From LW40-45 sp048883105 (lineage in GTDB: Archaea; Asgardarchaeota; Lokiarchaeia; Sigyniarchaeales; SOKP01): a DNA stretch of 19,738 bases. The position numbers were made by a program, and so were the translations under genes. The stretch lies in assembly GCA_048883105.1 (NCBI GenBank), contig JBHLQY010000042.1, positions 1 through 19,738 on the forward strand, in the 5' to 3' direction. Positions 1-8,462 of the stretch are shown in pieces (position 1 is the stretch's first letter; each line of letters opens with the position of its first letter). The notes below the pieces were generated by a model, which did not search any database, was not told the origin of the DNA, and was given only the letters and a program-made list of their open reading frames with translations.

Positions 1-1054
1 AAAATAAATATGGAATATCTCGTCCTTGTTCTACTGTTAAATATGGTAAAGGAATGAAAAACATCACAACAAAAGTAGTAACGCTCACGCTAAGAGCTAT
101 AATTATAAAATATATTCTACTTATCGGATGATTTTCAGCAATTTTATCCGATAACTTAGCAAGAAAAAATTGACCAATTAATCCCCCAGTTAAACCAAAT
201 ACAATTAAAAAAAGACCAGTAAAAACTGGAGAAAGGTTATGAGGTTCAGTCTGAATATAAGGTAAAACTAATAAATAGAGGCTACCCATAAGAATATTCG
301 TTGAAATACCTTCAATTAACGCAACAACATTAGTTTTACTGAGCATTGTCTTTTTCATTGTTGTTCGGTCTATTTGAAAATCATATTCGATGGAATCATC
401 TTTAAGAATGTGTATTAGTTCTTCTTGTTGACTTCCTCTTTTAGGTTCGCTAACATGAATAAAAAAGATAAAACCGGCTATGATAATTGATATCCCTATC
501 CACCAAAAGTAAAGCCTCCAATATCCGTATTGGACAAAAGCAGAAGCCATTAAAAAACCAAATGTAGTAAATAAACCCATCATAATCCCCATGGCTCCAA
601 AAAATCGTGATCTATAATCTTTTGGAACAATATCATTTGAGATGGAAACAATAGAAGGCCAACTGCCTCCAGAAAAAAAAGCAAAAATTAACACATATAC
701 TAAAAAATAGAGCCAAGTCTCAAAACCTTTTCCTTCAACTGCAAATCCAAGCATCATCATGCTAAAACCTCTAAATAGTGATATAAAAAAAATTATTTTC
801 GTTCGGTTAAATCTGTCGATCAAAATCCCAAAAATAACCCCTCCGAGTGATGCTATCCAAAATAACGAGGCAACTAAAATTCCTATTTCTAGTGCGTGAT
901 ATGGATCATTAGGCCATATTATAAATGATAATGGCACAACAAGTACAATAAATCCTCCAAAAGCCAAACTTTGGAAGCCCGCTAACAAAAACATAGACCA
1001 AAAATGGCGGCTTATGGAAAATTTAGAATTATTTAAAGAGTTTGAAGTACTCAT
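1..1054 (-). CDS. MFS transporter, C-terminus cut by the window edge
   Basis: The reading frame is open from an ATG at 1054 down to base 1, giving 351 residues and no stop, so the gene is partial. It is a major facilitator family membrane transporter: hydrophobic segments alternate with short loops, and a motif-A-like loop (GILIDRFNR) lies between predicted segments 2 and 3. A central cytoplasmic loop carries EPKRGSQQEEL and DDSIEYDFQIDR. The protein aligns end to end, without large gaps, with the next gene upstream on the same strand (2573-1152), with roughly half or more of residues identical by eye, so the pair is a tandem duplication. The substrate cannot be read from the sequence. No SD site precedes the start, and the 97-bp gap to the paralogue could hold its own promoter. 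The assignment to MFS is firm; the specificity is unknown. Confidence 0.85.
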   Translation of the reverse strand, partial: MSTSNSLNNSKFSISRHFWSMFLLAGFQSLAFGGFIVLVVPLSFIIWPNDPYHALEIGILVASLFWIASLGGVIFGILIDRFNRTKIIFFISLFRGFSMMMLGFAVEGKGFETWLYFLVYVLIFAFFSGGSWPSIVSISNDIVPKDYRSRFFGAMGIMMGLFTTFGFLMASAFVQYGYWRLYFWWIGISIIIAGFIFFIHVSEPKRGSQQEELIHILKDDSIEYDFQIDRTTMKKTMLSKTNVVALIEGISTNILMGSLYLLVLPYIQTEPHNLSPVFTGLFLIVFGLTGGLIGQFFLAKLSDKIAENHPISRIYFIIIALSVSVTTFVVMFFIPLPYLTVEQGRDIPYLF

Positions 1055-1072
1055 GATTTCGGTTATTAAATT

Positions 1073-1079
1073 AAAAAAA
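1073..1079 (-). terminator. possible oligo-T terminator after the complete MFS gene
   Basis: Seven consecutive T on the minus strand lie about 75 nt past the stop of the complete MFS gene and before the start of its paralogue. Archaeal transcription often stops at such T runs without a hairpin. The surrounding DNA is very AT-rich, so this is weak evidence. Confidence 0.25.
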
Positions 1080-1151
1080 TCCGTTTGAATTGTTAAATGA
1101 GATTTTAAATTTGAATATATTGAATTTGAATTTTTTACAAAACATTGTAAA

Positions 1152-2573
1152 TTAATCAGACTTGTTTTGTTGTGTTTTTAAAATCTCGGCTCGTTGTTCA
1201 AGAATTTTTTTGATTGTTAGTGAATCATTGTGAAACCATTTTAATGCAAGCGTCCATAGGATAATCCCAGGTATAATACATAACACAATTATCGTTATTA
1301 CAAATTGATAATTTGTTCCTGATATTACTAATAGAATTCCCACAATTACAGGTCCGATACCACGTCCCATTGATTCCAAGAATTGATTCCAAGAAATTAT
1401 TTGCCCTTGAGCTTCGGGAAGATTAATCTCCTGTAAAATTGGTGCTTGATTGACAATATAAAGAGAGAAGATTGAGCGAGAACTAAAATAAAATGCTCCC
1501 ATAACCCAAATAATTGGCAAAGACATTAAATAAGAAACATTTTTCCCTTGCTCTACTGTTAAGTGTGGTAAAGGAAGAAAGAAAATTAATACAAACATAA
1601 TCAAACCTCCAACAATAGAGAATACTATTATTGGCAATCTTATTATTGGCTTTTCTTTAGCTAGTTTATCGCATAACCTTGCTAGTATAATTGTCCCTAA
1701 TAATCCGCCAGTTAAACCGAAAATTACTAAAAAAACACTAGTCGAAAATGGGGATATATTGTGAGGTGGGCTCTGAACGTATGGTAAAATCAAGATTATT
1801 AAACTCCCCATAAGAATCATAGTAAAAATCCCTTCAACTAGTGCTACTTTGTTTGTTTTGCTAAGCATAGTTTTCCTCATCGTTGATCTATCAATTTGGA
1901 AGTCGTATTCAATTGAATCATCTTGAAGAATATCCATTAATTCCTCACGCTGAGAACCTCTCTTAGGTTCTTTATTATGTAGTCCGAAGATAAAACCCAT
2001 AATCAAGATGCATGAGCCAACTCCTATGAAAAATTGCCTCCAGAATCCATTTTGCACTAAATAACTCGCAATTAAAAAACCTAATACAGTAGAAATTGTT
2101 CTCATTATTTGATAATACCCGAAAAATCGAGATCGTTGATGATATGGGACGGCATCGTGAGAAATGGAGACTACCGCAGGCCATGATCCGCCCGCAAATA
2201 CACCAAAAATAAATGTGAAAAAAACAAAGTACATCCATGTTTCTAATCCCCTCCCTACAAAAGCAAATCCCAGCATAATCATTGAACCCCCTCTAAAGAA
2301 AGAAATAATAATTATTATTGTTTTACGAGAATATTTATCAATAAACCTTCCAAATACCAAACCTGCTAAAGAATCACTCCAAAATAATATTGTAATTAGA
2401 ATACCCATCTCAATTGCATGATATGCATCGCTTGGCCACATTAATAAAGATAAAGGAACTATTAAGATAATTATACCTCCAAACGAAATATGCTGAAAAC
2501 CATTTAATAAAAATAAAGGCCAAAATGTTTTAGTAAGTGAAATCTCAGAATATTCTGAATTTGGTTTAGTCAT
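1152..2573 (-). CDS. MFS transporter (473 aa), tandem paralogue
   Basis: This is a full-length major facilitator superfamily protein of about 12 membrane segments, a normal family length. A motif-A-like loop, GRFIDKYSRK, is at residues 75-84. The middle loop between the two six-helix halves (about residues 200-240) contains EPKRGSQREEL and DDSIEYDFQIDR, nearly identical in the neighbouring partial gene at 1054-1. The long hydrophobic stretches place it in the cytoplasmic membrane. The cargo is unknown: no substrate-specific motif is recognisable, and the neighbours do not settle it because the lipid-type cluster downstream on the other strand is separated by an unrelated gene. The start ATG at 2573 has no SD site. 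A run of seven A on the plus strand just past the stop (1073-1079) could end its transcript. Confidence 0.9.
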   Translation of the reverse strand: MTKPNSEYSEISLTKTFWPLFLLNGFQHISFGGIIILIVPLSLLMWPSDAYHAIEMGILITILFWSDSLAGLVFGRFIDKYSRKTIIIIISFFRGGSMIMLGFAFVGRGLETWMYFVFFTFIFGVFAGGSWPAVVSISHDAVPYHQRSRFFGYYQIMRTISTVLGFLIASYLVQNGFWRQFFIGVGSCILIMGFIFGLHNKEPKRGSQREELMDILQDDSIEYDFQIDRSTMRKTMLSKTNKVALVEGIFTMILMGSLIILILPYVQSPPHNISPFSTSVFLVIFGLTGGLLGTIILARLCDKLAKEKPIIRLPIIVFSIVGGLIMFVLIFFLPLPHLTVEQGKNVSYLMSLPIIWVMGAFYFSSRSIFSLYIVNQAPILQEINLPEAQGQIISWNQFLESMGRGIGPVIVGILLVISGTNYQFVITIIVLCIIPGIILWTLALKWFHNDSLTIKKILEQRAEILKTQQNKSD

Positions 2574-2706
2574 AAAAAAAAATATTTTATTGGTAGATGT
2601 GAAAATGAGATCTACAATTTTAACATATTGAAATGACAGATCAGTATATTTCTAAGTTAATAATAACTTAGGTTTGAAACTTTTAAAAGAAAAAGATAAT
2701 TAATAA

Positions 2707-2716
2707 TTATAAAATT
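2707..2716 (+). promoter_or_regulatory. TATA-like box for the 2740 membrane gene
   Basis: TTATAAAATT is centred about 29 nt before the proposed TTG start at 2740. In archaea this distance places transcription initiation at or next to the start codon, and there is no SD site, so the message may be leaderless. Confidence 0.4.
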
Positions 2717-2739
2717 AATTCTAATCGAAGCGTCTAATT

Positions 2740-3486
2740 TTGGTTGTAGAATTGGATCCAATCTCTCAACTCTCAGGATTACTGGCCTTTATTCAAAGTT
2801 TATTTTCGCTTACTCTTGGAGCAATTATTCTTCATAAGGCAATTAGAAAAAGAGAAAAAATGCTTTTTTATTTCTTTTTCGCTGTAATTTTCATAATGTC
2901 GCCATGGTACCCCAGTGGATTTGGATACGTATATTGGTTATTCACTGGCAATGTTTTTTCTTATCAAGTATATGTTTTAATGGGAACGATATTTATACCA
3001 GTTGCACTTATAGCTTGGCTTGAAATCTATATGTCAACTTTACATCCAAAGAAAAAAAAATTGGTTTTAATCTGTTTTACAATTTTATTCATAATATTCT
3101 ATATTTACCTTTTCTATTTTCTATTTTTTGCTCCTGATGCCCCTATTATTAACATGATCGGAATTCAACATAAACCTAATGACATAACATATAGAAGTTT
3201 TGTTATAATTTTTTTGGCATTTTGTATCGTAGTAACTCTTTTTACTGGCATAAATTTTTCTATTATATCTATGAATGTAATAGATAATCCCACAGTTATT
3301 TGGAAAGGTAGATTTCTGTTAATTTCATTTATTTTATTTCCAATCGGGGCATTTGGTGACGCATTAATCGAATATGGTGCAGTAGATTTAATAATATTTA
3401 GAACAATTATAGTGCTTTCAATGATATTTTATTACATCGGATTTTTAATGCCTAAGTGGATGAAAAAAATTCTATCATTAGAATGA
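2740..3486 (+). CDS. orphan integral membrane protein, about seven segments (248 aa)
   Basis: I do not recognise a named family. Hydrophobic segments lie near residues 10-31, 40-54, 73-96, 107-130, 151-173, 190-210 and 214-237, with lysine/arginine-rich loops after the first (HKAIRKREK) and third (HPKKKKL). The C-terminus is short and basic (MPKWMKKIL). Size and topology resemble the seven-helix sensor regions found at the N-terminus of some histidine kinases, but there is no kinase or output domain. The gene at 18528 has the same size and topology. An in-frame stop (TAA at 2722) forces a start downstream of it; the first standard codon is TTG at 2740, 29 nt after a TATA-like box. A T9 run follows the stop, so the gene is probably a single transcript. 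The coding call is good; the function is unknown. Confidence 0.75.
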   Translation: MVVELDPISQLSGLLAFIQSLFSLTLGAIILHKAIRKREKMLFYFFFAVIFIMSPWYPSGFGYVYWLFTGNVFSYQVYVLMGTIFIPVALIAWLEIYMSTLHPKKKKLVLICFTILFIIFYIYLFYFLFFAPDAPIINMIGIQHKPNDITYRSFVIIFLAFCIVVTLFTGINFSIISMNVIDNPTVIWKGRFLLISFILFPIGAFGDALIEYGAVDLIIFRTIIVLSMIFYYIGFLMPKWMKKILSLE

Positions 3487-3521
3487 TCTTATTGTCTAAA
3501 CTCTAAAACCTAACTGACTTC

Positions 3522-3530
3522 TTTTTTTTT
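3522..3530 (+). terminator. oligo-T terminator after the 2740 gene
   Basis: Nine consecutive T start 36 nt after the stop codon of the membrane gene, in the first part of a 214-bp gene-free stretch. This fits archaeal oligo-T termination. No hairpin precedes it. Confidence 0.5.
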
Positions 3531-3655
3531 ATTAACTTTTTACTGAAATTTTAATACGATTGTTAATAGTTTAATACTTCAGAAAGTATGAAATAGTTGA
3601 TTATCTTTAAAAATAAAATTATAATTTTAATTGTATAAATATCTATTTGAATAAA

Positions 3656-3680
3656 CGATATATATCGATATAGAGCTATA
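3656..3680 (+). promoter_or_regulatory. promoter with perfect palindrome before the lipid-type cluster
   Basis: CGATATATATCG (3656-3667) is a perfect 12-bp palindrome that also contains a TATA-like core, 33 nt before the ATG at 3701. A second, imperfect symmetry, TATAG-AG-CTATA (3669-3680), follows directly. With an archaeal TATA-to-start distance of about 25-30 nt, transcription would begin near 3687-3692, leaving a leader of about 10 nt. The palindrome is either only the TATA element or an operator overlapping it. Confidence 0.45.
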
Positions 3681-3700
3681 GAATAATATTTGAATTTGAA

Positions 3701-4492
3701 ATGGCAAGTCACGATCAAAAAATAATCGAAAAACTTCGTTCGCGCTCATTTCGTGGAGTTATTTTTGATTTTGATGGTACATTGTTGGATATTATGGAAC
3801 CCCTTCAAAAATCAATTGAAGAAGTTCTTAATGAAAAAAACATCCAAACTGACATGGACCTTACAATACGAGAAATTGGAGCTACATTGCAATCAATCCA
3901 AGGGTATCCTATACCCAAAATATTACTTCAATCATATGAAATTTTCAATGCTATAACTACTTTGAATAATTTAACATATCTGAAAAAATTTCGTATCGCA
4001 TTGAAAATCTTTGGAAAATACCAGCAATACTCAAAAGAAGCAACGATATTTCCTGGCTCCAAAGAACTAATTTCTTTTCTTAAGAAAAATTGTATTCTTT
4101 TTGTAGTGTCTCATAATCAAACAAGAAGTATTATAGAAACTTTAGAAAAAGAAGAAATTGATCATTATTTCAAAGAAATATATGGCGCAGATAAGCTTCC
4201 CGCATTAAAACCACACCCAGATGCTTTTCTCCCTATTCTGGAGCAATATGAAAAGGTTAAAGGATCTGAGTGGGTGGTATTTGGAGATATGCCAACTGAT
4301 ATTGAAGCAGGAAAAGAGGCAGGAATATGTACCATTGGTATCGCAAGTGGTATAAGTAAAAAAGAAGTCTTAGCTGAATACCAGCCAGATTTATTGATTG
4401 ATTCGATAATAGAATTATTAGATCTTATTGGGATTAAACATGGTCATATTTCAAATTCAAAAGTTCAAGCTTCGTTAAAAATAAAATCGTAA
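3701..4492 (+). CDS. HAD-superfamily phosphatase, phosphoglycolate-phosphatase-like
   Basis: This is a soluble haloacid-dehalogenase-fold hydrolase that removes phosphate from a small molecule. All four motifs are present: DFDGT with nucleophile D23 and acid D25, S137 in FVVSHNQ, K170 in ALKPHP, and GDMPTD (D196, D200) for Mg2+. A helical cap of about 90 residues sits between motifs I and II, as in the PGP/Gph subfamily, and the total of 263 residues is close to family length plus a short basic tail. The substrate is not determined; phosphoglycolate, a sugar phosphate or a glycerol phosphate are possible. It is the first gene of the cluster, and its TAA at 4490-4492 sits next to the SD of the following acyltransferase, so the two are co-transcribed. 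Being next to acyltransferases suggests, but does not prove, a role in phospholipid or glycerol-phosphate metabolism. Confidence 0.85.
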   Translation: MASHDQKIIEKLRSRSFRGVIFDFDGTLLDIMEPLQKSIEEVLNEKNIQTDMDLTIREIGATLQSIQGYPIPKILLQSYEIFNAITTLNNLTYLKKFRIALKIFGKYQQYSKEATIFPGSKELISFLKKNCILFVVSHNQTRSIIETLEKEEIDHYFKEIYGADKLPALKPHPDAFLPILEQYEKVKGSEWVVFGDMPTDIEAGKEAGICTIGIASGISKKEVLAEYQPDLLIDSIIELLDLIGIKHGHISNSKVQASLKIKS

Positions 4493-4498
4493 GAGGTT
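4493..4498 (+). promoter_or_regulatory. SD site for the tandem acyltransferase
   Basis: GAGGTT lies 7 nt before the ATG at 4506 and begins directly after the previous stop codon. It supports this start and translation from the polycistronic message. Confidence 0.6.
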
Positions 4499-4505
4499 AA
4501 AAATT

Positions 4506-6164
4506 ATGGAAATACCTAAGTCAGATTTAAAAGCACATGAAGAAGAATTAAAAAAAGACAAAGTAAAATATGAAATTGAAGCAAAAGAGCCAGAGGAACT
4601 TCTCTATAAAAAGAAAACGCATAATTGGATTTATAAAATCTTAAAGTTAAACCCTATTGACCCTATCAACAATTTTATACGTTCCATTCTAGATAAGCTC
4701 ACTATACAAGAGGAAGCTGACGAATTTCAATGGTGGATTGCTTATGGAATATGGTGTAAAGCAGCGATGCGTCTATTTTGGAACTATCGCGTAGAAGGTC
4801 CAATTTCTCCCGAGCATGGTGGTGCCGTAATAGTATCAAATCATAATTCCCATTTAGATCCATTCTTCGTTGGTGGAGCGGTCTATAAACCAATTAGATG
4901 GATGTCCAAAAAAGAAAACTTTAAAACACCTTTAGTAACAACTCTTTTCAAAAATTTGGGTGCTTTTGAGCTTGATCGTGATAACCCAGATAAAGGTTTT
5001 GAAACAGCGAGGGAATTACTTAAAGATGGACAGTATATAGGTGTATTTCCTGAGGGCACGCGTTCTGAAGATGGAACAGTTCAAGAATTTCGTACTGGAG
5101 CTATCAGACTTGCACTTGAAATGGGCGTACCGATAGTACCATGCGCAGTTATCGGATCTCGTGATGCGCTTCCAAAGGGCAAGTTAGTAATGAAACCAAC
5201 TAAAGTAACTTGTCGTCGCGGAGAACCAATTTATTATTGGGATTATTACGGTAGGGAAGTTTCTTACCCTGAAATCCGAAAATTGACTGATGAATTACGA
5301 CAAATCATAATTGACTTATACGAAGGCAATGATGAGAAGTCAAAAGAACTTTCAATAGGATACCCTGAAGATATGGAAGATAAGCCAAAATCAAGTGGAT
5401 TTAAAAAATTTTTTAAAAATATTCAACACAATATTTTATGGGGTATTGACGATTTTTGGTTTGCGCTTCTTAAAAGTCTAGAGATGATAGGTGCACGAGA
5501 CGCATTTACGAAGCCTATTTATGGCTTCACGGGTACAATATTAACAGCTTATACTGACCTCATTAATCCAATTAAAGCGATTGATTTTGATAAACATATT
5601 CCTAAGGAAGGCGGAGCTCTTATTGCAAGTGGCCATAATTCAGAGTGGGACGTACTAATGCTTCCTTTAGCCATATGGCAAAACGGACGTCGACAATTAT
5701 ATCAAATGGCAAAGGAGTCTTTATTCAAAATACCAGTTGTAAACGCATGGGTTAGAACACATCTTGCATTCCCACTAAGGAGAGGAGAACACGATATAAG
5801 CTCTTATAATACTGGTAAAGATCTATTAGAAGCAGGTGAGCTTGTTGTCGTTTATCCTGAAGGAACAACAAATCCAGGTGGTGGAGTACTACTAGAAGGA
5901 CATACTGGAGCAATTCGCTTGGCAATTGAGGCAAAAGTACCCATTATCCCAGTTGGAGCGACAGGTTCCGAAAATATATATCCAAAACACGCTAAAATGT
6001 TAAATTTCGGAAAAGGATGTATATTTAAAGCTGGTGAGCCTTTCATGGAACATTCAAAATATTTCGATCAGCCAATGCCAAGTTATGACGAGCTGAAAAG
6101 GCTAACTAATAATATGATGGCCAAAATAAAGGACTTAATGTTTTATAACAACCCAAACGTCTAA
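4506..6164 (+). CDS. tandem two-domain PlsC-type glycerolipid acyltransferase (552 aa)
   Basis: Two complete PlsC/LPLAT domains lie in one polypeptide. Domain 1 (about 85-275) has NHNSHLD with catalytic H113 and D118, and FPEGTR at 181-186. Domain 2 (about 340-548) has GHNSEWD with H377 and D382, and YPEGTT at 450-455. Family enzymes move an acyl group from acyl-CoA or acyl-ACP to (lyso)glycerol phosphates at the membrane. The arginine of FPEGTR, which in the family helps hold the acceptor phosphate, is kept in domain 1 (R186) but is threonine in domain 2 (T455), so the two sites may use different acceptors. The first 80 residues are charged and probably form amphipathic helices. Usual PlsC proteins are about 240 residues, so this is a duplicated or fused form. 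It sits between a HAD phosphatase and the DUF2229/activase genes in one cluster. Acyltransferase-fold membership is certain; the substrates are inferred. Confidence 0.92.
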   Translation: MEIPKSDLKAHEEELKKDKVKYEIEAKEPEELLYKKKTHNWIYKILKLNPIDPINNFIRSILDKLTIQEEADEFQWWIAYGIWCKAAMRLFWNYRVEGPISPEHGGAVIVSNHNSHLDPFFVGGAVYKPIRWMSKKENFKTPLVTTLFKNLGAFELDRDNPDKGFETARELLKDGQYIGVFPEGTRSEDGTVQEFRTGAIRLALEMGVPIVPCAVIGSRDALPKGKLVMKPTKVTCRRGEPIYYWDYYGREVSYPEIRKLTDELRQIIIDLYEGNDEKSKELSIGYPEDMEDKPKSSGFKKFFKNIQHNILWGIDDFWFALLKSLEMIGARDAFTKPIYGFTGTILTAYTDLINPIKAIDFDKHIPKEGGALIASGHNSEWDVLMLPLAIWQNGRRQLYQMAKESLFKIPVVNAWVRTHLAFPLRRGEHDISSYNTGKDLLEAGELVVVYPEGTTNPGGGVLLEGHTGAIRLAIEAKVPIIPVGATGSENIYPKHAKMLNFGKGCIFKAGEPFMEHSKYFDQPMPSYDELKRLTNNMMAKIKDLMFYNNPNV

Positions 6165-6185
6165 ATTCAATAGGATCCAAATAAA

Positions 6186-7250
6186 ATGCAATCAACCACG
6201 CAAAGTTCTCTTAAAAAAATTAAAGTTGGTATACCCCGGGCTCTCCATTATTTCAAATTCTTTCCATTCTGGAAGAAATTATTTGATGAGTTAGATGTTG
6301 AGATAATACTTAGCACACCAACTAATAAAAAAATCGTTGAAGTAGGTGTTATGCATGGATTCGGAGAACTTTGTCTACCTATAAAAGTATATTACGGTCA
6401 CGCTCTCAAATTAATAAATGAACATCCTGATTTAGACTTTTTATTTGTTCCGAGATATGTTTCTGAGTTGAAGGAATCTTTCTTCTGTCCTAAATGGATT
6501 TCTCTTCCCGATGTTATTAAAATCTTGCCAAATTGTCCAAAATTATTAAATTTCGAAGTAAATGTGAAGGAATTTCCAATTGCTACGGCAGTAATAGAAC
6601 TTGGTAAGCAATTAGGAAAAAATCGGTCCACTTCTTTAGATGCTTATAAAAAAGCTCAAAAATATTATTATGAATATTTAGAGTTCTTAAGGAAAGGAGC
6701 GTCAGTCAATCATGCTCTAAGGTTAGTTTTGAGAGACCTTCCTTTCAAATTGCCAAAAAGAAAAAGTAAATATAATACTAAATTCCTCTTATTGGGGCAT
6801 GCTTACAATCTCTTTGATACTTATGTAAATTTAGATTTCGTGAAAAAATTGAACGATCAAGATGTTCAGGTTATAACTATTGAAAACTTGCCCGAACACA
6901 TCTTTAAGGATCCTGTAATCGTCAATAAGAAGCTTCTTAATTATTGGCGCCATGAAGAAGAAATCATGCAGGCAATCAGATATTTTTTAACAAAGGGACG
7001 CAATGAAATTGATGGAGTCATCTTCCTTATAAGCTTTGCATGTGGTCCGGATAGCCTTATATCAGAATTAATAATGCGTGACATGAAGGCTGTTGGAATT
7101 CCATACCTCGCCATAATAATAGACGAACACAGTGGAGATGCAGGTCTCCTCACGAGAATCGAGTCCTTCACAGATATGATTAAAAGAAAAAAGCAAAAAT
7201 TTAAGGTAGCATCCAAACAAAAAATTGAACCAATGATAAAAGTATCATAG
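6186..7250 (+). CDS. DUF2229 (COG3580-like) Fe-S protein, acyl-CoA dehydratase activase-related
   Basis: The N-terminus (KVGIPRAL, then FFPFWKKLF, then STPTNKKI) and ELCLPIKVYYGH are hallmarks of the DUF2229 module normally fused behind BcrA/HgdC-type activases. Three cysteines in conserved contexts, C63 (ELCLP), C101 (FFCPKW) and C286 (FACGPDS), are the likely ligands of an Fe-S cluster. The end carries DEHSGDAGLLTRIESF, typical of this 2-hydroxyacyl-CoA-dehydratase D-like fold. It should act with the next two genes as a reductase driven by ATP-dependent low-potential electrons. In PlsA of Clostridium perfringens and bacterial Ger the same module is part of one long polypeptide; here it stands alone at 354 residues. 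A weak AGGATC lies upstream of the ATG. The family is confident; the substrate is an inference from the neighbouring acyltransferases. Confidence 0.85.
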   Translation: MQSTTQSSLKKIKVGIPRALHYFKFFPFWKKLFDELDVEIILSTPTNKKIVEVGVMHGFGELCLPIKVYYGHALKLINEHPDLDFLFVPRYVSELKESFFCPKWISLPDVIKILPNCPKLLNFEVNVKEFPIATAVIELGKQLGKNRSTSLDAYKKAQKYYYEYLEFLRKGASVNHALRLVLRDLPFKLPKRKSKYNTKFLLLGHAYNLFDTYVNLDFVKKLNDQDVQVITIENLPEHIFKDPVIVNKKLLNYWRHEEEIMQAIRYFLTKGRNEIDGVIFLISFACGPDSLISELIMRDMKAVGIPYLAIIIDEHSGDAGLLTRIESFTDMIKRKKQKFKVASKQKIEPMIKVS

Positions 7251-7255
7251 GAGGG
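7250..7255 (+). promoter_or_regulatory. SD site for the COG3581-like gene
   Basis: GGAGGG overlaps the last base of the preceding TAG stop and lies 12 nt before the ATG at 7268. The spacing is long, but no other in-frame start codon lies nearer. Confidence 0.45.
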
Positions 7256-7267
7256 ATAAAGTTTAAG

Positions 7268-8455
7268 ATGTTAGTTTCATTTCCAAATATGGGTCCAAAT
7301 TGGGTGGCTTTCAAGACATTAATTGAAAATATGGATGTACCTGTAATTTTGCCTGATCCTACTAATCGAGAGGCAATAAAAATAGGTGTAAAATATAGCC
7401 CTGAGTTTGTTTGCTTTCCTTTTAAAGCAACACTCGGAGATTTTAAAAATGCACTTGACAAGGGAGCGGATACATTGATAATGGCTATTGATTGTGGCCC
7501 ATGTCGATTTGGGTTTTATGCGAGCGTTCAGGAGAGGCTTTTAAGAGAAATGGGTTACAAAAACTTCAGACTAATCCCCCTTGACCAGGCGGATCTTCTC
7601 GAATTTAAATGGGTTAAATTATTATTTAAGATTGGCCCGTCCAATAAATTAGCATTGTATTCAAAGGCTTTAAAGGCTGTAAGGTTTTTCTTAAAAAAAG
7701 CCAAATACCTTGAAGATATTCAAACTGCAGAAGGAATTTTTCGTGCTTACGAGCGAAACCAAGGAGATACAACAAGAGTTGTTAATAAATTATTAAATCA
7801 ACTTGATGAAACAAATACAATTAAACCACTACGCGCATTCCGCAAAGTCATTAAAGACACATTTAATAATATTGATGTCGATAAGACTTGCAACCCCTTA
7901 AGAGTAGGACTCTCGGGAGAGATTCATATAAGCTTAGAACCTTATGTTAACCTTGACATAAGGAGAAAATTAGGAGAAATGGGTGTTTTAATCAATCAAT
8001 CTTTAAGCCTATATGATTGGATAGTTCATAAATTCCATTTAAACTATCATAGAAAGTGGTTAGAACATCTTGCACGTCCTTACGTTCCAATGGATATTGG
8101 GGGGGAATGTGTTTGGGTATTAGGCGAATATATTGATAAAGCAAAAGCTGGATTTGACGGTTTCGTGCACCAATATCCATTCACGTGCATGCCAGAAGTT
8201 ACCGCGCGTACAATTATTACAAATCATCTCAAGAAAAAATACGATTTACCTGTGATTTATTTCTCATTTGACGAACAATCCGCTGCAGAGGGCTTCAGAA
8301 CTCGACTGGAAGCCTTTGTAGATTTAATGCATATAAGACGGGACAAAAAGCATGAGGAGCAAAAAATTTCATTAAAAGAAGATAATAAAATCAAATATAA
8401 TCATTATGGAAATAATTTTTATAACGAATGTGTTCAATCAATTCAAACAAAATAG
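7268..8455 (+). CDS. COG3581-like 2-hydroxyacyl-CoA dehydratase-type Fe-S subunit
   Basis: This 395-residue protein matches the C-terminal module of fused activase/DUF2229 proteins. Features are PDPTNREA near residue 30, EFVCFPFK (C49), DCGPCRFGFY (C76, C79), GGECVW (C281), PFTCMPE (C307), and DEQSAAEGFRTRLEAF near 335-350, the usual end motif of the D-like fold. C49, C76, C79 and C307 are the best candidates for an Fe-S cluster. The protein shares its overall fold logic with the gene just upstream (start, cysteine contexts, end motif), so the two probably form a heterodimer like the HgdA/HgdB or BcrB/BcrC pairs and receive electrons from the activase encoded next. About 40 extra polar residues form the C-terminal tail. 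The catalysed reaction is not proven; reduction of a glycerolipid ester is the hypothesis given under findings. Confidence 0.85.
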   Translation: MLVSFPNMGPNWVAFKTLIENMDVPVILPDPTNREAIKIGVKYSPEFVCFPFKATLGDFKNALDKGADTLIMAIDCGPCRFGFYASVQERLLREMGYKNFRLIPLDQADLLEFKWVKLLFKIGPSNKLALYSKALKAVRFFLKKAKYLEDIQTAEGIFRAYERNQGDTTRVVNKLLNQLDETNTIKPLRAFRKVIKDTFNNIDVDKTCNPLRVGLSGEIHISLEPYVNLDIRRKLGEMGVLINQSLSLYDWIVHKFHLNYHRKWLEHLARPYVPMDIGGECVWVLGEYIDKAKAGFDGFVHQYPFTCMPEVTARTIITNHLKKKYDLPVIYFSFDEQSAAEGFRTRLEAFVDLMHIRRDKKHEEQKISLKEDNKIKYNHYGNNFYNECVQSIQTK

Positions 8456-8458
8456 AGG
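8455..8458 (+). promoter_or_regulatory. SD site deciding the activase start
   Basis: GAGG overlaps the stop of the preceding gene. It lies 4 nt before an ATG at 8463 and 10 nt before an ATG at 8469. It argues against the longer reading from 8406, which would overlap the previous gene by 50 nt and add 19 residues outside the conserved fold. Confidence 0.5.
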
Positions 8459-8462
8459 ATAT

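Noticed and set aside
1..2573. MFS pair as LplT-like lysophospholipid transporters linked to the PlsC genes
   Set aside because: LplT genes do sit beside acyltransferases in bacteria, but these are on the other strand, separated by an unrelated gene, and no LplT-specific motif is visible.
3487..3700. Possible small RNA or gene in the 214-bp gap
   Set aside because: I see only a T-run terminator and the palindromic promoter; there is no stable hairpin or convincing reading frame.
8406..8462. Longer start for the activase gene
   Set aside because: It would overlap the previous gene by 50 nt and add 19 unconserved residues, while a GAGG site sits just before the ATGs at 8463 and 8469.
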